From an uncultured Lachnospiraceae bacterium (GTDB lineage: Bacteria; Bacillota; Clostridia; Lachnospirales; Lachnospiraceae), in assembly GCA_947626475.1 (NCBI GenBank), contig CANQSK010000015.1, forward strand, positions 1 through 34,052: a stretch of DNA of 34,052 nt, written 5' to 3'. Below the pieces are notes generated by a model. The model did not search any database. It had not been told where the DNA came from and saw only the letters and a list, made by a program, of their open reading frames with translations. How positions within the stretch are numbered: position 1 is the stretch's first letter; every line of letters begins with the position of its first letter. This document shows positions 1-6,937 of this stretch, one piece after another. The position numbers and the translations under genes were made by a program.

Positions 1-1527
1 AAGTCCGGCAACAACTGGTACTATCTGGGCGATGACGGCCTGATGGTGACCAGCACCCTGATCAGGGATTCCGGGAGTAATGGTACTGACACTTACTATG
101 TGAACAGCGGCGGTGTCAAGGTTACCAACTACTGGATCGAGATGCCCAATGACGACGGTTTCACCGTGAACGATCATGAGCCCTCCACCGTGTACTATTA
201 CATGGGAAGCGACGGCAAAGCTACCAAGGCTTCTGATCAGTATGTTGTCAAGCAAGTGAAGAAGAACAACAACACCACTGAGAAAGCATACTTCATCTTT
301 GATACAGAAGGTCACATGATGACCGGTTGGGTAAGGATCACTGATGATAGAGCTGACAGCGGAGAATATGTTTATTATCTGGGCGATGATGAGCAGGGCG
401 ATGAGGCCGGTGTAGCTCGTACCGGATGGAATTACATTGAGGATCCGGAAGACGCAGTGGAAGATCCTTATGAGGACAGTCACTGGTACTGGTTCACAGA
501 TACTGGTAAGAGTGCAGAGCCGGAGTCTACCCGTTACATTGACGGCAAATATTATCACTTTAATGGTGACCGTCAGATGGACAGCGGTTGGTTCGATTTC
601 GCCAGCCAATCAACAGCATCTGCTGGTATGGCTAGTGTAGGCCGGACCAAGAGCGATGGCCGTATGGAGACCGGATGGGTACAGAGAGCTGAAGACGAGT
701 CGGATGATGTGTACTGGTATTATCTCATCAATGTAAGAGACGAGAACAATAGAGTACGCGCAACTGTTCCGTTCAACCGTAATGGCGAAGGAAAGGGAAC
801 TGTTTGGATAGATAAGAACACAGATGGTAAGGTTGACGATGGCGAGGTCGAAAATGACGATTATGAATATGCAGCTCGTTCCATTAACAACAAGATCTAT
901 CTGTTCAATAACAAGGGTCAGATGATAACTGGTCTTACCTCAGATCTTGATGATTGGGCCACCAACGGTGGAGCTTATGTCTATAACTCCAACAACAAGG
1001 TGACACAGCAGACCTCGAATGGTAATAATGTAGTTAAATTGTTCCCATATGAGACTTATTATTTCACCAGCACTGGCGGCAACGCAGGTCAGATGGCTAG
1101 GAATGCCCGCACGGCAGTCGTTATTGATGGTGAGACCTTCTATTATCATTTCGACAAGCAGGGACGTGCTTATAAGAACGCTATTGTGAATGGCATGCTG
1201 TATGATGAAGATGGTGTGCGTGTACAGTCTGATAGCGGCTGGATGTCTTATGCTCCCAGATATAATGCAGATCAAGAGTATGTTTTATACGAGAAGGGTG
1301 ATTATACTTATGAGATTACCGGTGAACTTGCTGTTAACGCCTCCGGCCATGTAAAGATGCCTGCACTGCCCACCAAGACTGGCGCAGCCAATGCTACTAC
1401 GAGCACTGTTAGGATTGACGGACAGAATTATACCGTTAAATGGGAACTCGTGAAAGCAGCAGTAAAAGCCGATAAGAGCAAAAATCAGAGTAAGGTTTCT
1501 GGAGAGATTACAGCCAGTGTGTATTAA
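1..1527 (+). CDS. Cell wall-binding repeat protein, 5' end outside the window
   Basis: The reading frame is open from base 1 and lacks a signal peptide, so the true start lies to the left of the window; 508 codons are visible. The protein is a string of aromatic- and glycine-rich repeats of the choline-binding/cell wall-binding type (PF01473-like), with units such as NWYYLGDDGLM, HMMTGW and YYHFDKQGRAYKNAI. Such repeats usually hold a secreted protein on the cell surface by binding choline or other wall polymers. No separate catalytic domain is visible. It aligns nearly end to end with the protein encoded at 2138-3745 on the opposite strand, so the missing N-terminus is probably a signal peptide plus one or two repeats. 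The C-terminal ~50 residues are Lys/Thr/Val-rich and lack the repeat pattern, again as in the paralog. The biological role is not known; surface attachment is inferred. Confidence 0.85.
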   Translation, partial: KSGNNWYYLGDDGLMVTSTLIRDSGSNGTDTYYVNSGGVKVTNYWIEMPNDDGFTVNDHEPSTVYYYMGSDGKATKASDQYVVKQVKKNNNTTEKAYFIFDTEGHMMTGWVRITDDRADSGEYVYYLGDDEQGDEAGVARTGWNYIEDPEDAVEDPYEDSHWYWFTDTGKSAEPESTRYIDGKYYHFNGDRQMDSGWFDFASQSTASAGMASVGRTKSDGRMETGWVQRAEDESDDVYWYYLINVRDENNRVRATVPFNRNGEGKGTVWIDKNTDGKVDDGEVENDDYEYAARSINNKIYLFNNKGQMITGLTSDLDDWATNGGAYVYNSNNKVTQQTSNGNNVVKLFPYETYYFTSTGGNAGQMARNARTAVVIDGETFYYHFDKQGRAYKNAIVNGMLYDEDGVRVQSDSGWMSYAPRYNADQEYVLYEKGDYTYEITGELAVNASGHVKMPALPTKTGAANATTSTVRIDGQNYTVKWELVKAAVKADKSKNQSKVSGEITASVY

Positions 1528-1556
1528 TTTGCACATTATCTGAGTCTATTATTTCA

Positions 1557-1586
1557 GGGGTCCCAGGGCATATGCCTTGGGACTCC
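1557..1586 (+). terminator. Hairpin downstream of the truncated repeat-protein gene
   Basis: A long near-perfect stem begins 30 nt after the stop codon. Its arms run outward from a CATATG centre, with GTCCCAGGG pairing to CCTTGGGAC through G-U wobbles and extended by three more pairs outside. The following T-tract is poor (TTAACTGTT), so it may be a weak terminator or mainly an mRNA 3' stabiliser. It shares the flanking TTTCAG(G/A)(G)GTCCC pattern with the terminator of the opposing paralog. Confidence 0.6.
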
Positions 1587-1799
1587 TTAACTGTTGACAG
1601 AAATAAGGCTAAAGCACAGAATAAAAACGTCACAGTTCAGATTAAAATTGCATGCCATTTAGTAAAATCGGAAAGAATAAATGGTTAGGAAGAGATGCAT
1701 CCTCTTTTTGTGTACAGTACTCCTTTATTCTATCAAAAATTCTATGTCTATAGAGTAGCCTGTTGACAAACCTTCATAGACTCATTTAGGGAGCTTATT

Positions 1800-1965
1800 A
1801 GCGCTCCCCCACTCTTTTTCTCGAATGACCAGTTCCTGTTGTAGGTCTAAATGCTTCCCTTTTGACCTTTCTCATAATCAAAAGCCGCATTCCATTTCGG
1901 CTTCCATGAGTTCCTGAGGGATATCTTCAAGACCATCTTTGAGGAATAGACATCAGCAATGCCAG
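1800..1965 (-). pseudogene. Decayed IS256-family transposase fragment
   Basis: On the minus strand one frame reads LKDGLEDIPQELMEAEMEC. After a one-base frame change the next frame reads DYEKGQKG, then a stop codon, then NRNWSFEKK. In this order these match the N-terminal part of IS256-family (Mutator-type) transposases, which typically show an LLEAEMDxxLGYEKNxKG stretch followed by an RNGxSxKT stretch. The fragment has a frameshift and an internal stop, and nothing further of the transposase or of terminal inverted repeats was found. The family match is from memory of the family, not from a search. Confidence 0.55.
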
Positions 1966-1985
1966 GGATGTCAAATTATATTATT

Positions 1986-2026
1986 AAAAAGCCTTTAAAG
2001 CCCAAGAGCGCAAACCTCCGGGCTTT
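1986..2026 (-). terminator. Possible second terminator hairpin for the minus-strand repeat-protein gene
   Basis: On the minus strand, AAAGCCC and GGGCTTT form a 7-bp stem around a 16-nt loop, followed by AAAGGCTTTTT. It lies just beyond the stronger hairpin at 2059-2088, so it could act as a back-up terminator. The loop is large, hence the moderate confidence. Confidence 0.4.
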
Positions 2027-2058
2027 ATCATGTTACAGGCCGGACAGGCCAATAAGTC

Positions 2059-2088
2059 AAAAAGCCCCGGGGCCTACGCCCCGGGACT
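2059..2088 (-). terminator. Rho-independent terminator of the 535-aa repeat-protein gene
   Basis: Read on the minus strand, an 11-bp GC-rich stem (AGTCCCGGGGC with GCCCCGGGGCT, one G-U pair) closes a GTAG loop and is followed by TTTTT. It begins about 50 nt after the stop codon of the gene at 2138-3745. Confidence 0.8.
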
Positions 2089-2137
2089 CCTGAAACACTA
2101 AGTTAAGATAGAAATCGCTTAAATAGTATTCGCACCG

Positions 2138-3745
2138 TCAAGCCTTTGGTGTTATCTCGGACTTAATAGCATTTGTACCCTCAAGCGTCCATGTGACGGT
2201 ATAATTCTCGCCATCGATCCGAACGGTACTTGTAGTTTGTTCACCCACTGCCTTAGGAATCGAGAGAGTCCTGACATGACCACTGGCATTTACAGGGATA
2301 TAACCCGTAATTTTATAAGTCTTATTGTTCACAGTGTATGTCACACTGCCGTTAATCGGATGTGACATCCAACCAGCGTCAGAATTCACACGTACACCAT
2401 TACTTCCATACAGTACGCCACTCTTAATCGTATTCTTCAAGGCATGGCCATCTTTATCGAAATAATAGTAGTAAGTCTCACCATCAATGACAACCTCTGC
2501 ACGGGAGTCCCTGATCATCTGACCTGCGCCGCTCTCAGTATTCTTGAAGTAGTAAGTCGCATTTCCATACAATTCCACTACGTTAGTCGAAGTTCCAATC
2601 TCACTTACCAGCCTGCCGCTAGAATTGTAAACATCGGTGTCAGCCCAATCATCAAATTCATCAGTATTGACAATGCCAGTTACCATCTGTCCTTTGTCAT
2701 TGAACAGATAGATCTTGTTGCCAATGGAACGGGCTGCATAGGGGCTGTCTTCATGTTTAGCACCCTCAATTCTTCCTGCTCTGTTACGGTTGAACGGAAC
2801 AGTCGCAACCACTCTGTTGTCAGCGCCTCTCTCGTTGATCAGATAGTACCAGTAGACATCATCCTCTTCATCTTCAGTTCTCTGTACCCATCCGGTCTCC
2901 ATACGGCCATCACTCTTGGTACGGCCTACTTTAGACATACTAGCAGATGCTGTTTCCTGGCTGGCGAAAGTGAACCATCCGTTATCCATATAACGGCCTG
3001 CGCCAAAGTGGAAATATCTGCCGTCAATGTAACGGGTCGTCTCCGGCGCTACTAGCTTACCGGTCTCATTGAACCAATACCAGTGCTCAGTCTCATAAGG
3101 ATCATAGTTCTCTACGTCAGCCGGATCCTCAAGGTACTGCCAGCCGGTACGGGCTACGCCTGCCTCGTCGCCCTCTTCCTCATCACCGAGGTAAAGACGA
3201 TATTTGCTGTTGGAAACGAAGGGACCGTCTTCCTTCGTAGTATCAACATCCAGCCAGCCGGTCATCATGTGGCCCTGCTCATCAAAGACAAAGTAAGCCT
3301 TCTCAGTGGTGTTGTTGTTCTTCTTCACCTGTTTGATAACATACTCATTGTCCGTAGCCCTGGTCGCCTTACCGTCGGTGCCCATGTAATAGTACACCAT
3401 GGAGGGCTCGCGGTCATTGATGGTGAAGTTATCGTCATTGGGCAGTTCGATCCAGCAGTTGGTAACTTTCATACCGCCGCTGTTCACATAGTAGATGTCA
3501 GTACCGCTGTTTCCGGCATCCCTGATCAGGGTGTTGGTCAGCATCAGGCCGTCATCTCCCAGATAGAACCACTGGCCGCTGGCGTTCTTTCTCCACTCAT
3601 TTGTCACTCTCTCGCCATATTTGTCCAGATAGATCCAGTCCTCGCCGTCCATAGTCCAGCCGGCTGCGGAGGAGGTCATAGCTGCACCGATGGTGAGCAA
3701 AGCCGCTGCGGATACCATCGCAGCGATTTTTGTCTGCTTTCTCAT
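2138..3745 (-). CDS. Secreted cell wall-binding repeat protein, 535 aa
   Basis: The N-terminus has a charged MRKQTK start, a hydrophobic core and a likely signal peptidase site near residues 25-28 (SSAAGW). The rest of the protein is cell wall-binding repeats with Trp/Tyr/Gly spacing (GWTMDGEDWIYLDKYGE, GQWFYLGDDGLMLT, GHMMTGW, YYYFDKDGHALKN). There is no catalytic domain that I recognise, so it is probably a surface structural or adhesive protein; the ligand is unknown. An AAAGGAGAG ribosome site at 3756-3764, 10 nt before the ATG, supports the start. It is a diverged copy of the truncated gene at 1-1527, in opposite orientation. A palindrome overlapping a TATAAT lies about 70 nt upstream, and a strong terminator follows the stop. 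The gene appears to be transcribed alone. Confidence 0.88.
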   Translation of the reverse strand: MRKQTKIAAMVSAAALLTIGAAMTSSAAGWTMDGEDWIYLDKYGERVTNEWRKNASGQWFYLGDDGLMLTNTLIRDAGNSGTDIYYVNSGGMKVTNCWIELPNDDNFTINDREPSMVYYYMGTDGKATRATDNEYVIKQVKKNNNTTEKAYFVFDEQGHMMTGWLDVDTTKEDGPFVSNSKYRLYLGDEEEGDEAGVARTGWQYLEDPADVENYDPYETEHWYWFNETGKLVAPETTRYIDGRYFHFGAGRYMDNGWFTFASQETASASMSKVGRTKSDGRMETGWVQRTEDEEDDVYWYYLINERGADNRVVATVPFNRNRAGRIEGAKHEDSPYAARSIGNKIYLFNDKGQMVTGIVNTDEFDDWADTDVYNSSGRLVSEIGTSTNVVELYGNATYYFKNTESGAGQMIRDSRAEVVIDGETYYYYFDKDGHALKNTIKSGVLYGSNGVRVNSDAGWMSHPINGSVTYTVNNKTYKITGYIPVNASGHVRTLSIPKAVGEQTTSTVRIDGENYTVTWTLEGTNAIKSEITPKA

Positions 3746-3801
3746 AATGAATGCACTCTCCTTTTTCCTTTTTTCAGGCCTTCCTTACAGAGGCCCGTGT
3801 C

Positions 3802-3822
3802 TGCATTACGAGTTCCATTATA
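3802..3822 (-). promoter_or_regulatory. Promoter-proximal element shared by two repeat-protein genes (copy 1)
   Basis: On the minus strand a TATAAT (3817-3822) is followed after 6 nt by CGTAATGCA (3802-3810). The same TATAAT and CGTAATGCA pair, with a 5-nt gap, precedes the 497-aa repeat-protein gene (6953-6972). The placement fits a -10 box followed by a conserved initially transcribed sequence. No convincing -35 box is visible. Confidence 0.5.
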
Positions 3823-3837
3823 CTTCCTATAATGGAA
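3813..3837. promoter_or_regulatory. Perfect palindrome overlapping the -10 region (candidate operator)
   Basis: TTCCATTATA (3813-3822) and TATAATGGAA (3828-3837) are perfect 10-base inverted arms around a 5-nt centre, CTTCC. Each arm contains a TATAAT on one strand, so the palindrome sits on the probable -10 box of the gene at 2138-3745. A dimeric regulator binding here would block transcription; which regulator is unknown. Confidence 0.55.
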
Positions 3838-3906
3838 ATTATAGGGGAATGGAGAAATGCAGGAAAAACAAGGATTTTTGAGAAAATAGGAGTGGGGAGA
3901 AACGTG

Positions 3907-3941
3907 AAAAAAAGCTTCCTCCGAAAGTTGGGGGAAGCCTT
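3907..3941 (-). terminator. Rho-independent terminator of the 106-aa repeat-protein gene
   Basis: On the minus strand GCTTCC pairs with GGAAGC, with two further pairs across one mismatch, around an AACTTTC loop, and is followed directly by seven T. It lies about 25 nt after the stop codon at 3965. Confidence 0.85.
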
Positions 3942-3964
3942 TTGAAACAGTTATGATTGAGTGA

Positions 3965-4285
3965 TTATTTAATGCCCTTCATCTTGCCCTCAGAATTGAC
4001 ATAGTAATTGTCAACCCAAGTATCCTTTGCCATGATTCCGTCCTCATCAAAATAGTACCAGGAACCTTTGGATTTGAACCAGCCGGTTTTCAGCTTGTTG
4101 TCCTCACCCAGGTAATATGTCTTCTCGCCGTCTTCTATCCAGCCGGTGACGGACTCGCCGTCATCATTTGTGTAGGTCCACGTCCCATCTTCGCCCGATG
4201 TCCAGGTTCCGGCGTAAACCGGCATGGAGGACATGAGCATCATAAGGAGGGAAAAAATCATCGCTGTAATCCGTATCCGTCTCAT
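3965..4285 (-). CDS. Short secreted cell wall-binding repeat protein, 106 aa
   Basis: The product has a signal peptide (RRIRITAMIFSLLMMLMSS core, cleavage likely after PVYA) followed by about four short cell wall-binding repeats (GTWTYTNDDGESVTGW, KTYYLGEDNKLKTGW, SWYYFDEDGIMAKDTW, YYVNSEGKMKG). It is little more than a signal plus a repeat module, so it may be a small wall-decorating protein or a pared-down relative of its larger neighbours. An in-frame ATG exists 24 nt upstream, but the GGGAGG ribosome site (4296-4301) lies 10 nt before the ATG at 4285 and would fall inside the coding region if the upstream start were used, so I chose 4285. It has its own terminator and a likely extended -10 promoter. 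Confidence 0.8.
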   Translation of the reverse strand: MRRIRITAMIFSLLMMLMSSMPVYAGTWTSGEDGTWTYTNDDGESVTGWIEDGEKTYYLGEDNKLKTGWFKSKGSWYYFDEDGIMAKDTWVDNYYVNSEGKMKGIK

Positions 4286-4326
4286 CTCATTACAGCCTCC
4301 CTTCGTCATCGCTTTTTGATGGCTAC

Positions 4327-4335
4327 ATTATAGCA
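4327..4335 (-). promoter_or_regulatory. Candidate extended -10 promoter for the 106-aa protein
   Basis: The minus strand reads TGC followed by TATAAT, a consensus -10 box with the extended TGn motif, about 40 nt before the chosen start codon. No good -35 box is present 16-18 nt upstream, which is usual for extended -10 promoters. Confidence 0.5.
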
Positions 4336-4411
4336 TAGTATCCTGCCGTTTACCAGAGGAAAAACGCATATAAATCTTACGATTTTCAGACAGGAATCTT
4401 ACCAAAAACTT

Positions 4412-4418
4412 TTCGACA
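4412..4418 (-). promoter_or_regulatory. Spo0A-box match (TGTCGAA)
   Basis: This is an exact match to the 0A-box core TGTCGAA on the minus strand, within an A/T-rich context, about 80 bp upstream of the extended -10 of the 106-aa gene. A 7-base motif occurs by chance a few times in a window this size, so it is only a candidate. Confidence 0.3.
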
Positions 4419-4539
4419 AATTACGAGAAATTTGCGTTTTTGGAAGTTCCAGAAGTAGTGTTTTTGAGAGAAAACAGAGCTACATTTTGTGGAATGAAGG
4501 GGATTGGACGGATACTCGTCCGGTCCCGTTGGCGGAATT

Positions 4540-4546
4540 TGTCGAA
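4540..4546 (+). promoter_or_regulatory. Spo0A-box match (TGTCGAA)
   Basis: This is an exact match on the plus strand, preceded by TT as in strong 0A boxes, and sits about 20 bp upstream of the candidate -35 of the 51-aa gene. With the match at 4412 it forms a divergently oriented pair. Confidence 0.35.
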
Positions 4547-4564
4547 TTGTGCGGTTAATTCCTC

Positions 4565-4593
4565 TTTTCAAATCCGGAAAAAGGGGCTATAGT
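4565..4593 (+). promoter_or_regulatory. Candidate sigma-A promoter for the 51-aa protein
   Basis: TTTTCA (4565-4570) and TATAGT (4588-4593) are separated by exactly 17 nt and lie just upstream of the ribosome site. The -35 box matches the consensus in only four of six positions. Confidence 0.4.
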
Positions 4594-4624
4594 GAAATTA
4601 CTCAAAAAAAGGGGGGAATTTCAC

Positions 4625-4780
4625 ATGAGCGAGTTGGAAAAAATTGTTGCTCTTGAAGAGGAGAATCGAAGACTGAAAGCGGATAATGATAAGTTGTTAG
4701 AGATTATGGCGCAGCTGCGTGTGACATTGAACCGCTTGATTTTTCGATATGTCTCCGGCAGACAAGAGAACGAGGCGTAA
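4625..4780 (+). CDS. Small coiled-coil protein, 51 aa, function unknown
   Basis: Residues 1-38 form a strongly heptad-like, charged helix (LEKIVALEEENRRLKADNDK and on), ending in a basic, aromatic segment (LIFRYVSGRQENEA). No known domain is recognised; a small dimerising cytosolic protein is plausible. The frame extends 33 nt further upstream, but an AGGGGGG ribosome site 8 nt before the ATG at 4625 marks this as the start. The segment RLKADNDKL...T resembles the C-terminal coil of the neighbouring 131-aa protein. The next gene is convergent, only 32 nt away. Confidence 0.65.
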   Translation: MSELEKIVALEEENRRLKADNDKLLEIMAQLRVTLNRLIFRYVSGRQENEA

Positions 4781-4812
4781 TTGAGCCGGGCATTCGTAGA
4801 ACGGAACGGGGG

Positions 4813-5208
4813 TCAGGACTTTCGCAGTTCGGCCAGTTCCCGTTCCAGTTCACGGGTGCGCTTCAGTTGGTCCCAAATGGTTTTATGCATCCAGTCGATA
4901 GTATGATTCAATTCCTGATTTTCCTGTTCCAGTCTGCTGCATTCCGCGGCCAGCCGGCCAATCAGTTCACGGTGGTTGTAAACTTTGTCAGGAGCACAGA
5001 TGCGCTCTACCAGCGTCGGCGCGGATTCCACGATCTTGTGAGTGATCAGACGGTCTCTGGCGTCGTAGTCCAAATCCATAAAATCCTGATAGCGCATGTC
5101 CATCAGATTCATTTTAGTCTGGCACTTGTGGCAGACAGCGTTCTTGGGCAGCTGAAAATAGGCGTAGCGGCCGCAAAGCGGGCAATAGTAAACAGATAGT
5201 TCTCTCAT
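4813..5208 (-). CDS. Zinc-ribbon and coiled-coil protein, 131 aa, function unknown
   Basis: The N-terminus has a four-cysteine zinc ribbon, YYCPLCGRY (Cys9 and Cys12) and VCHKCQ (Cys26 and Cys29), followed by a linker with MDLDYDARDRLITHKIV. The C-terminal 50 residues are a coiled coil (RLEQENQELN, RTRELERELAELRKS). There is no signal peptide or membrane segment, so it is cytosolic. The zinc ribbon may bind nucleic acid or protein; the function cannot be told from sequence. GGAGG lies 10 nt before the ATG. It has no obvious operon partner: the neighbour to the left is convergent, and the gene to the right, on the same strand, ends in a terminator before this one starts. Confidence 0.75.
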   Translation of the reverse strand: MRELSVYYCPLCGRYAYFQLPKNAVCHKCQTKMNLMDMRYQDFMDLDYDARDRLITHKIVESAPTLVERICAPDKVYNHRELIGRLAAECSRLEQENQELNHTIDWMHKTIWDQLKRTRELERELAELRKS

Positions 5209-5283
5209 AGCGTTAATACCTCCAAGTTAATTTATGTACCCATTAATTAAAACGCAAAATCCTCAAATTTATAACATAAATAT

Positions 5284-5321
5284 GAAAAAAACTGCCAAAA
5301 TATTCCTATTCTGGCAGTTTT
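5284..5321 (-). terminator. Rho-independent terminator of the 497-aa repeat-protein gene
   Basis: AAAACTGCCA (5288-5297) and TGGCAGTTTT (5312-5321) form a perfect 10-bp stem around a 14-nt loop, and on the minus strand the stem runs into a T-tract. A GC-rich, self-complementary stretch at 5348-5380 lies between the stop codon and this hairpin and may add structure. Confidence 0.8.
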
Positions 5322-5416
5322 GAACGGATGATGCAGTTTTTTGGCTGTGCCGGGCCGCTGACCGGCGGCTCCGGCCGCAGTTCTATGGCAGCTTAACTGG
5401 AGGAAGCAATGGAAAT

Positions 5417-6910
5417 TTACTGCTGTACGATACCATTGGTATCTACGGTCCAGATCGTGTCATTGGAATCTCTTACGTCGCGGTAGCCGGCTCCAAGCTC
5501 CGGGCGGGCGGCAGATTTGGAGGAATTCGTAGCCTTCTGGATGGTTCCGGAGGCATTGACCAGATAATTCTTTCCCTCAAAGACGACCGGATTGTAGCGC
5601 AGGTCCGCGTCTGCCTCCAGGCGCAGGCCATTCTGGTAAATGGTGTTGCTGCGGATACCGTGGAAGCCCTGTCCCTTCTGAGAACCTTCCGTCTGGAAGA
5701 ACCAGTTCTGGTTCATGCCGGACTCCTCGTCAAAGATGACCTGTCTGCCGGTCTTCATAACGCCGTTGGCGTCAAAGTAGTAGTTGGCTGTAGTTCCTCC
5801 CTCCAGAGTGACTGCCTGAAGCCCGGTCTGCATTTCACCCTTTGTATTGAAGGCGTAGCGGTCGGAACCGACGCTGAATACCTGGATTCCGGTTTCCGCG
5901 AAGTAAGGAGCGCCGCTCTTGAAGTAGAATCGGTAAAGCTCGTCCTCCGTGCTGAGACCGGGGATGCCGGTGATATTCATCCATCCTGCGGCCCGTTTTC
6001 CGGCTTCATCATAGTACTGATAGCCTGCGGCAGTGACCGGTTTGGCCGGGAGAGTGGTGTCGTCCGCAGTTTTGTCCTGTTCCGAATCAGCCTGATTGTC
6101 GGAAGACTCATCGGCAGCGGTTTCAGAGCCGGTTTCCGAGGCAGCCTCAGCGACAGATTCGGCGGCAGTCTCCTCAGCAGAAGTCTCTGCGGCTTCACTG
6201 TCTTCCGCTTTATCGGAAGAGGATTCTTCAGCCGCGGTCTGGGGCAGCTTGTACCAGCCGGTTACCATACGGCCATCCACGAAGGTATAGTAAGCGTCAT
6301 TGATCCGCTTGTCTACCTGGTTTTCAATGCGCTTGCCGTCGCTCCCGAAATAGGACCAGGCGATATCCTCATCCAGGGGGTCATCGCTGACATCCAGCTG
6401 TACCCAGCCTTTTTTCATGGCGCCGTCACCATTTTTCCCAAAATAATAGTTGGCTCCGTCGATGGACTGAAGTCCTGTCACCATGTGGCCGTCCGCGTCA
6501 AAATAGTAGGTTTTATTGTCAATGGACTTAAATTTGGAGGTCAGCATTTTGCCGTTGCTGCCGTAATAATACCAGTAAACTTCGGAATCATTTTCTTCGT
6601 CCCAGAAGTCTTCATTTACAACGGACACCCACTGGTCCGCCACCCGTTTGCCTTCTGTATTTACGTAGTATTCGTCAATCTGCGCGTCCAGCGTAATGTT
6701 GCCGTCTTCATTTAAATAGTACCAGTCGTTGTTATGTTTTTTCCAGGAGTCGGTCAGTGCATACCCGTCGGAGTCATAGTACCTTAAATTGCCGTCCTCC
6801 TCTGCCCAGCCGGCGCTCTGGGCCATGACTGGCGCCGCCATGAGCGGAACCATTGCGGTCATAACTGCCGCGGTGGAAACAACAGCCGTCCATTTGATTG
6901 ATTTTTTCAT
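5417..6910 (-). CDS. Secreted cell wall-binding repeat protein with Ser/Glu/Ala-rich linker, 497 aa
   Basis: A signal peptide (MKKSIKWTAVV core, cleavage probably after PVMA-QSA) is followed by about eight cell wall-binding repeats (GNLRYYDSDGYALTDSW, NDWYYLNEDGN, KTYYFDADGHMVTG, ANYYFGKNGDGAMKKGW). Residues ~230-285 are a low-complexity, acidic Ser/Glu/Ala/Thr linker, after which repeats resume (YQYYDEAGKRAAGW, RYAFNTKGEMQTG, NYYFDANGVMKTG). The C-terminal ~70 residues (FEGKNYLVNASGTIQKATN and on) diverge from the repeats. It thus looks like two repeat blocks joined by a flexible spacer. AAAGGAG lies upstream of the ATG. It is more distant from the pair at 1-3745 than those are from each other, but shares a promoter-proximal element with the 535-aa gene. 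No catalytic domain is seen; the role is probably structural at the surface. Confidence 0.85.
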   Translation of the reverse strand: MKKSIKWTAVVSTAAVMTAMVPLMAAPVMAQSAGWAEEDGNLRYYDSDGYALTDSWKKHNNDWYYLNEDGNITLDAQIDEYYVNTEGKRVADQWVSVVNEDFWDEENDSEVYWYYYGSNGKMLTSKFKSIDNKTYYFDADGHMVTGLQSIDGANYYFGKNGDGAMKKGWVQLDVSDDPLDEDIAWSYFGSDGKRIENQVDKRINDAYYTFVDGRMVTGWYKLPQTAAEESSSDKAEDSEAAETSAEETAAESVAEAASETGSETAADESSDNQADSEQDKTADDTTLPAKPVTAAGYQYYDEAGKRAAGWMNITGIPGLSTEDELYRFYFKSGAPYFAETGIQVFSVGSDRYAFNTKGEMQTGLQAVTLEGGTTANYYFDANGVMKTGRQVIFDEESGMNQNWFFQTEGSQKGQGFHGIRSNTIYQNGLRLEADADLRYNPVVFEGKNYLVNASGTIQKATNSSKSAARPELGAGYRDVRDSNDTIWTVDTNGIVQQ

Positions 6911-6937
6911 AAAAATAATCTCTCCTTTATTTGTTGG

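Larger units (their letters stand above)
1528..2137. other. Intergenic spacer between convergent paralogs
   Basis: This 610-bp gap has no intact gene. It holds a hairpin after each converging gene (1557-1586 and 2059-2088), a second terminator-like hairpin on the minus strand (1997-2026) and a broken IS256-type transposase fragment (about 1800-1965, minus strand). Nothing recognisable was found in 1590-1790, which is AT-rich and has stops in all frames. Confidence 0.7.
1..3600. repeat. Large imperfect inverted repeat formed by two convergent paralogous genes
   Basis: The plus-strand gene ending at 1527 and the minus-strand gene at 2138-3745 are diverged copies in opposite orientation, so roughly 1-1586 and 2059-3600 are the arms and about 470 bp is the spacer. 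Exact inverted identities seen by eye include a 29-nt stretch (256-284 against 3301-3329) and a 33-nt stretch (655-687 against 2879-2911). The similarity continues past both stop codons into the downstream hairpins, so the duplication included the 3' untranslated region. Overall identity was not computed. Confidence 0.75.
4286..4624. other. Divergent intergenic region, AT-rich, with two Spo0A-box matches
   Basis: This 339-bp stretch separates two divergent small genes. It contains the extended -10 of the left gene, a candidate promoter for the right gene, and two exact 7-base Spo0A-box matches on opposite strands (4412-4418 and 4540-4546). A short open frame on the minus strand has no ribosome site and no recognisable product, and was not called. 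Confidence 0.5.

Noticed and set aside
2444-3832. Plus-strand open frames of 203 and 249 aa
   Set aside because: These are antisense to the repeat-protein gene at 2138-3745, whose signal peptide and repeats are unmistakable.
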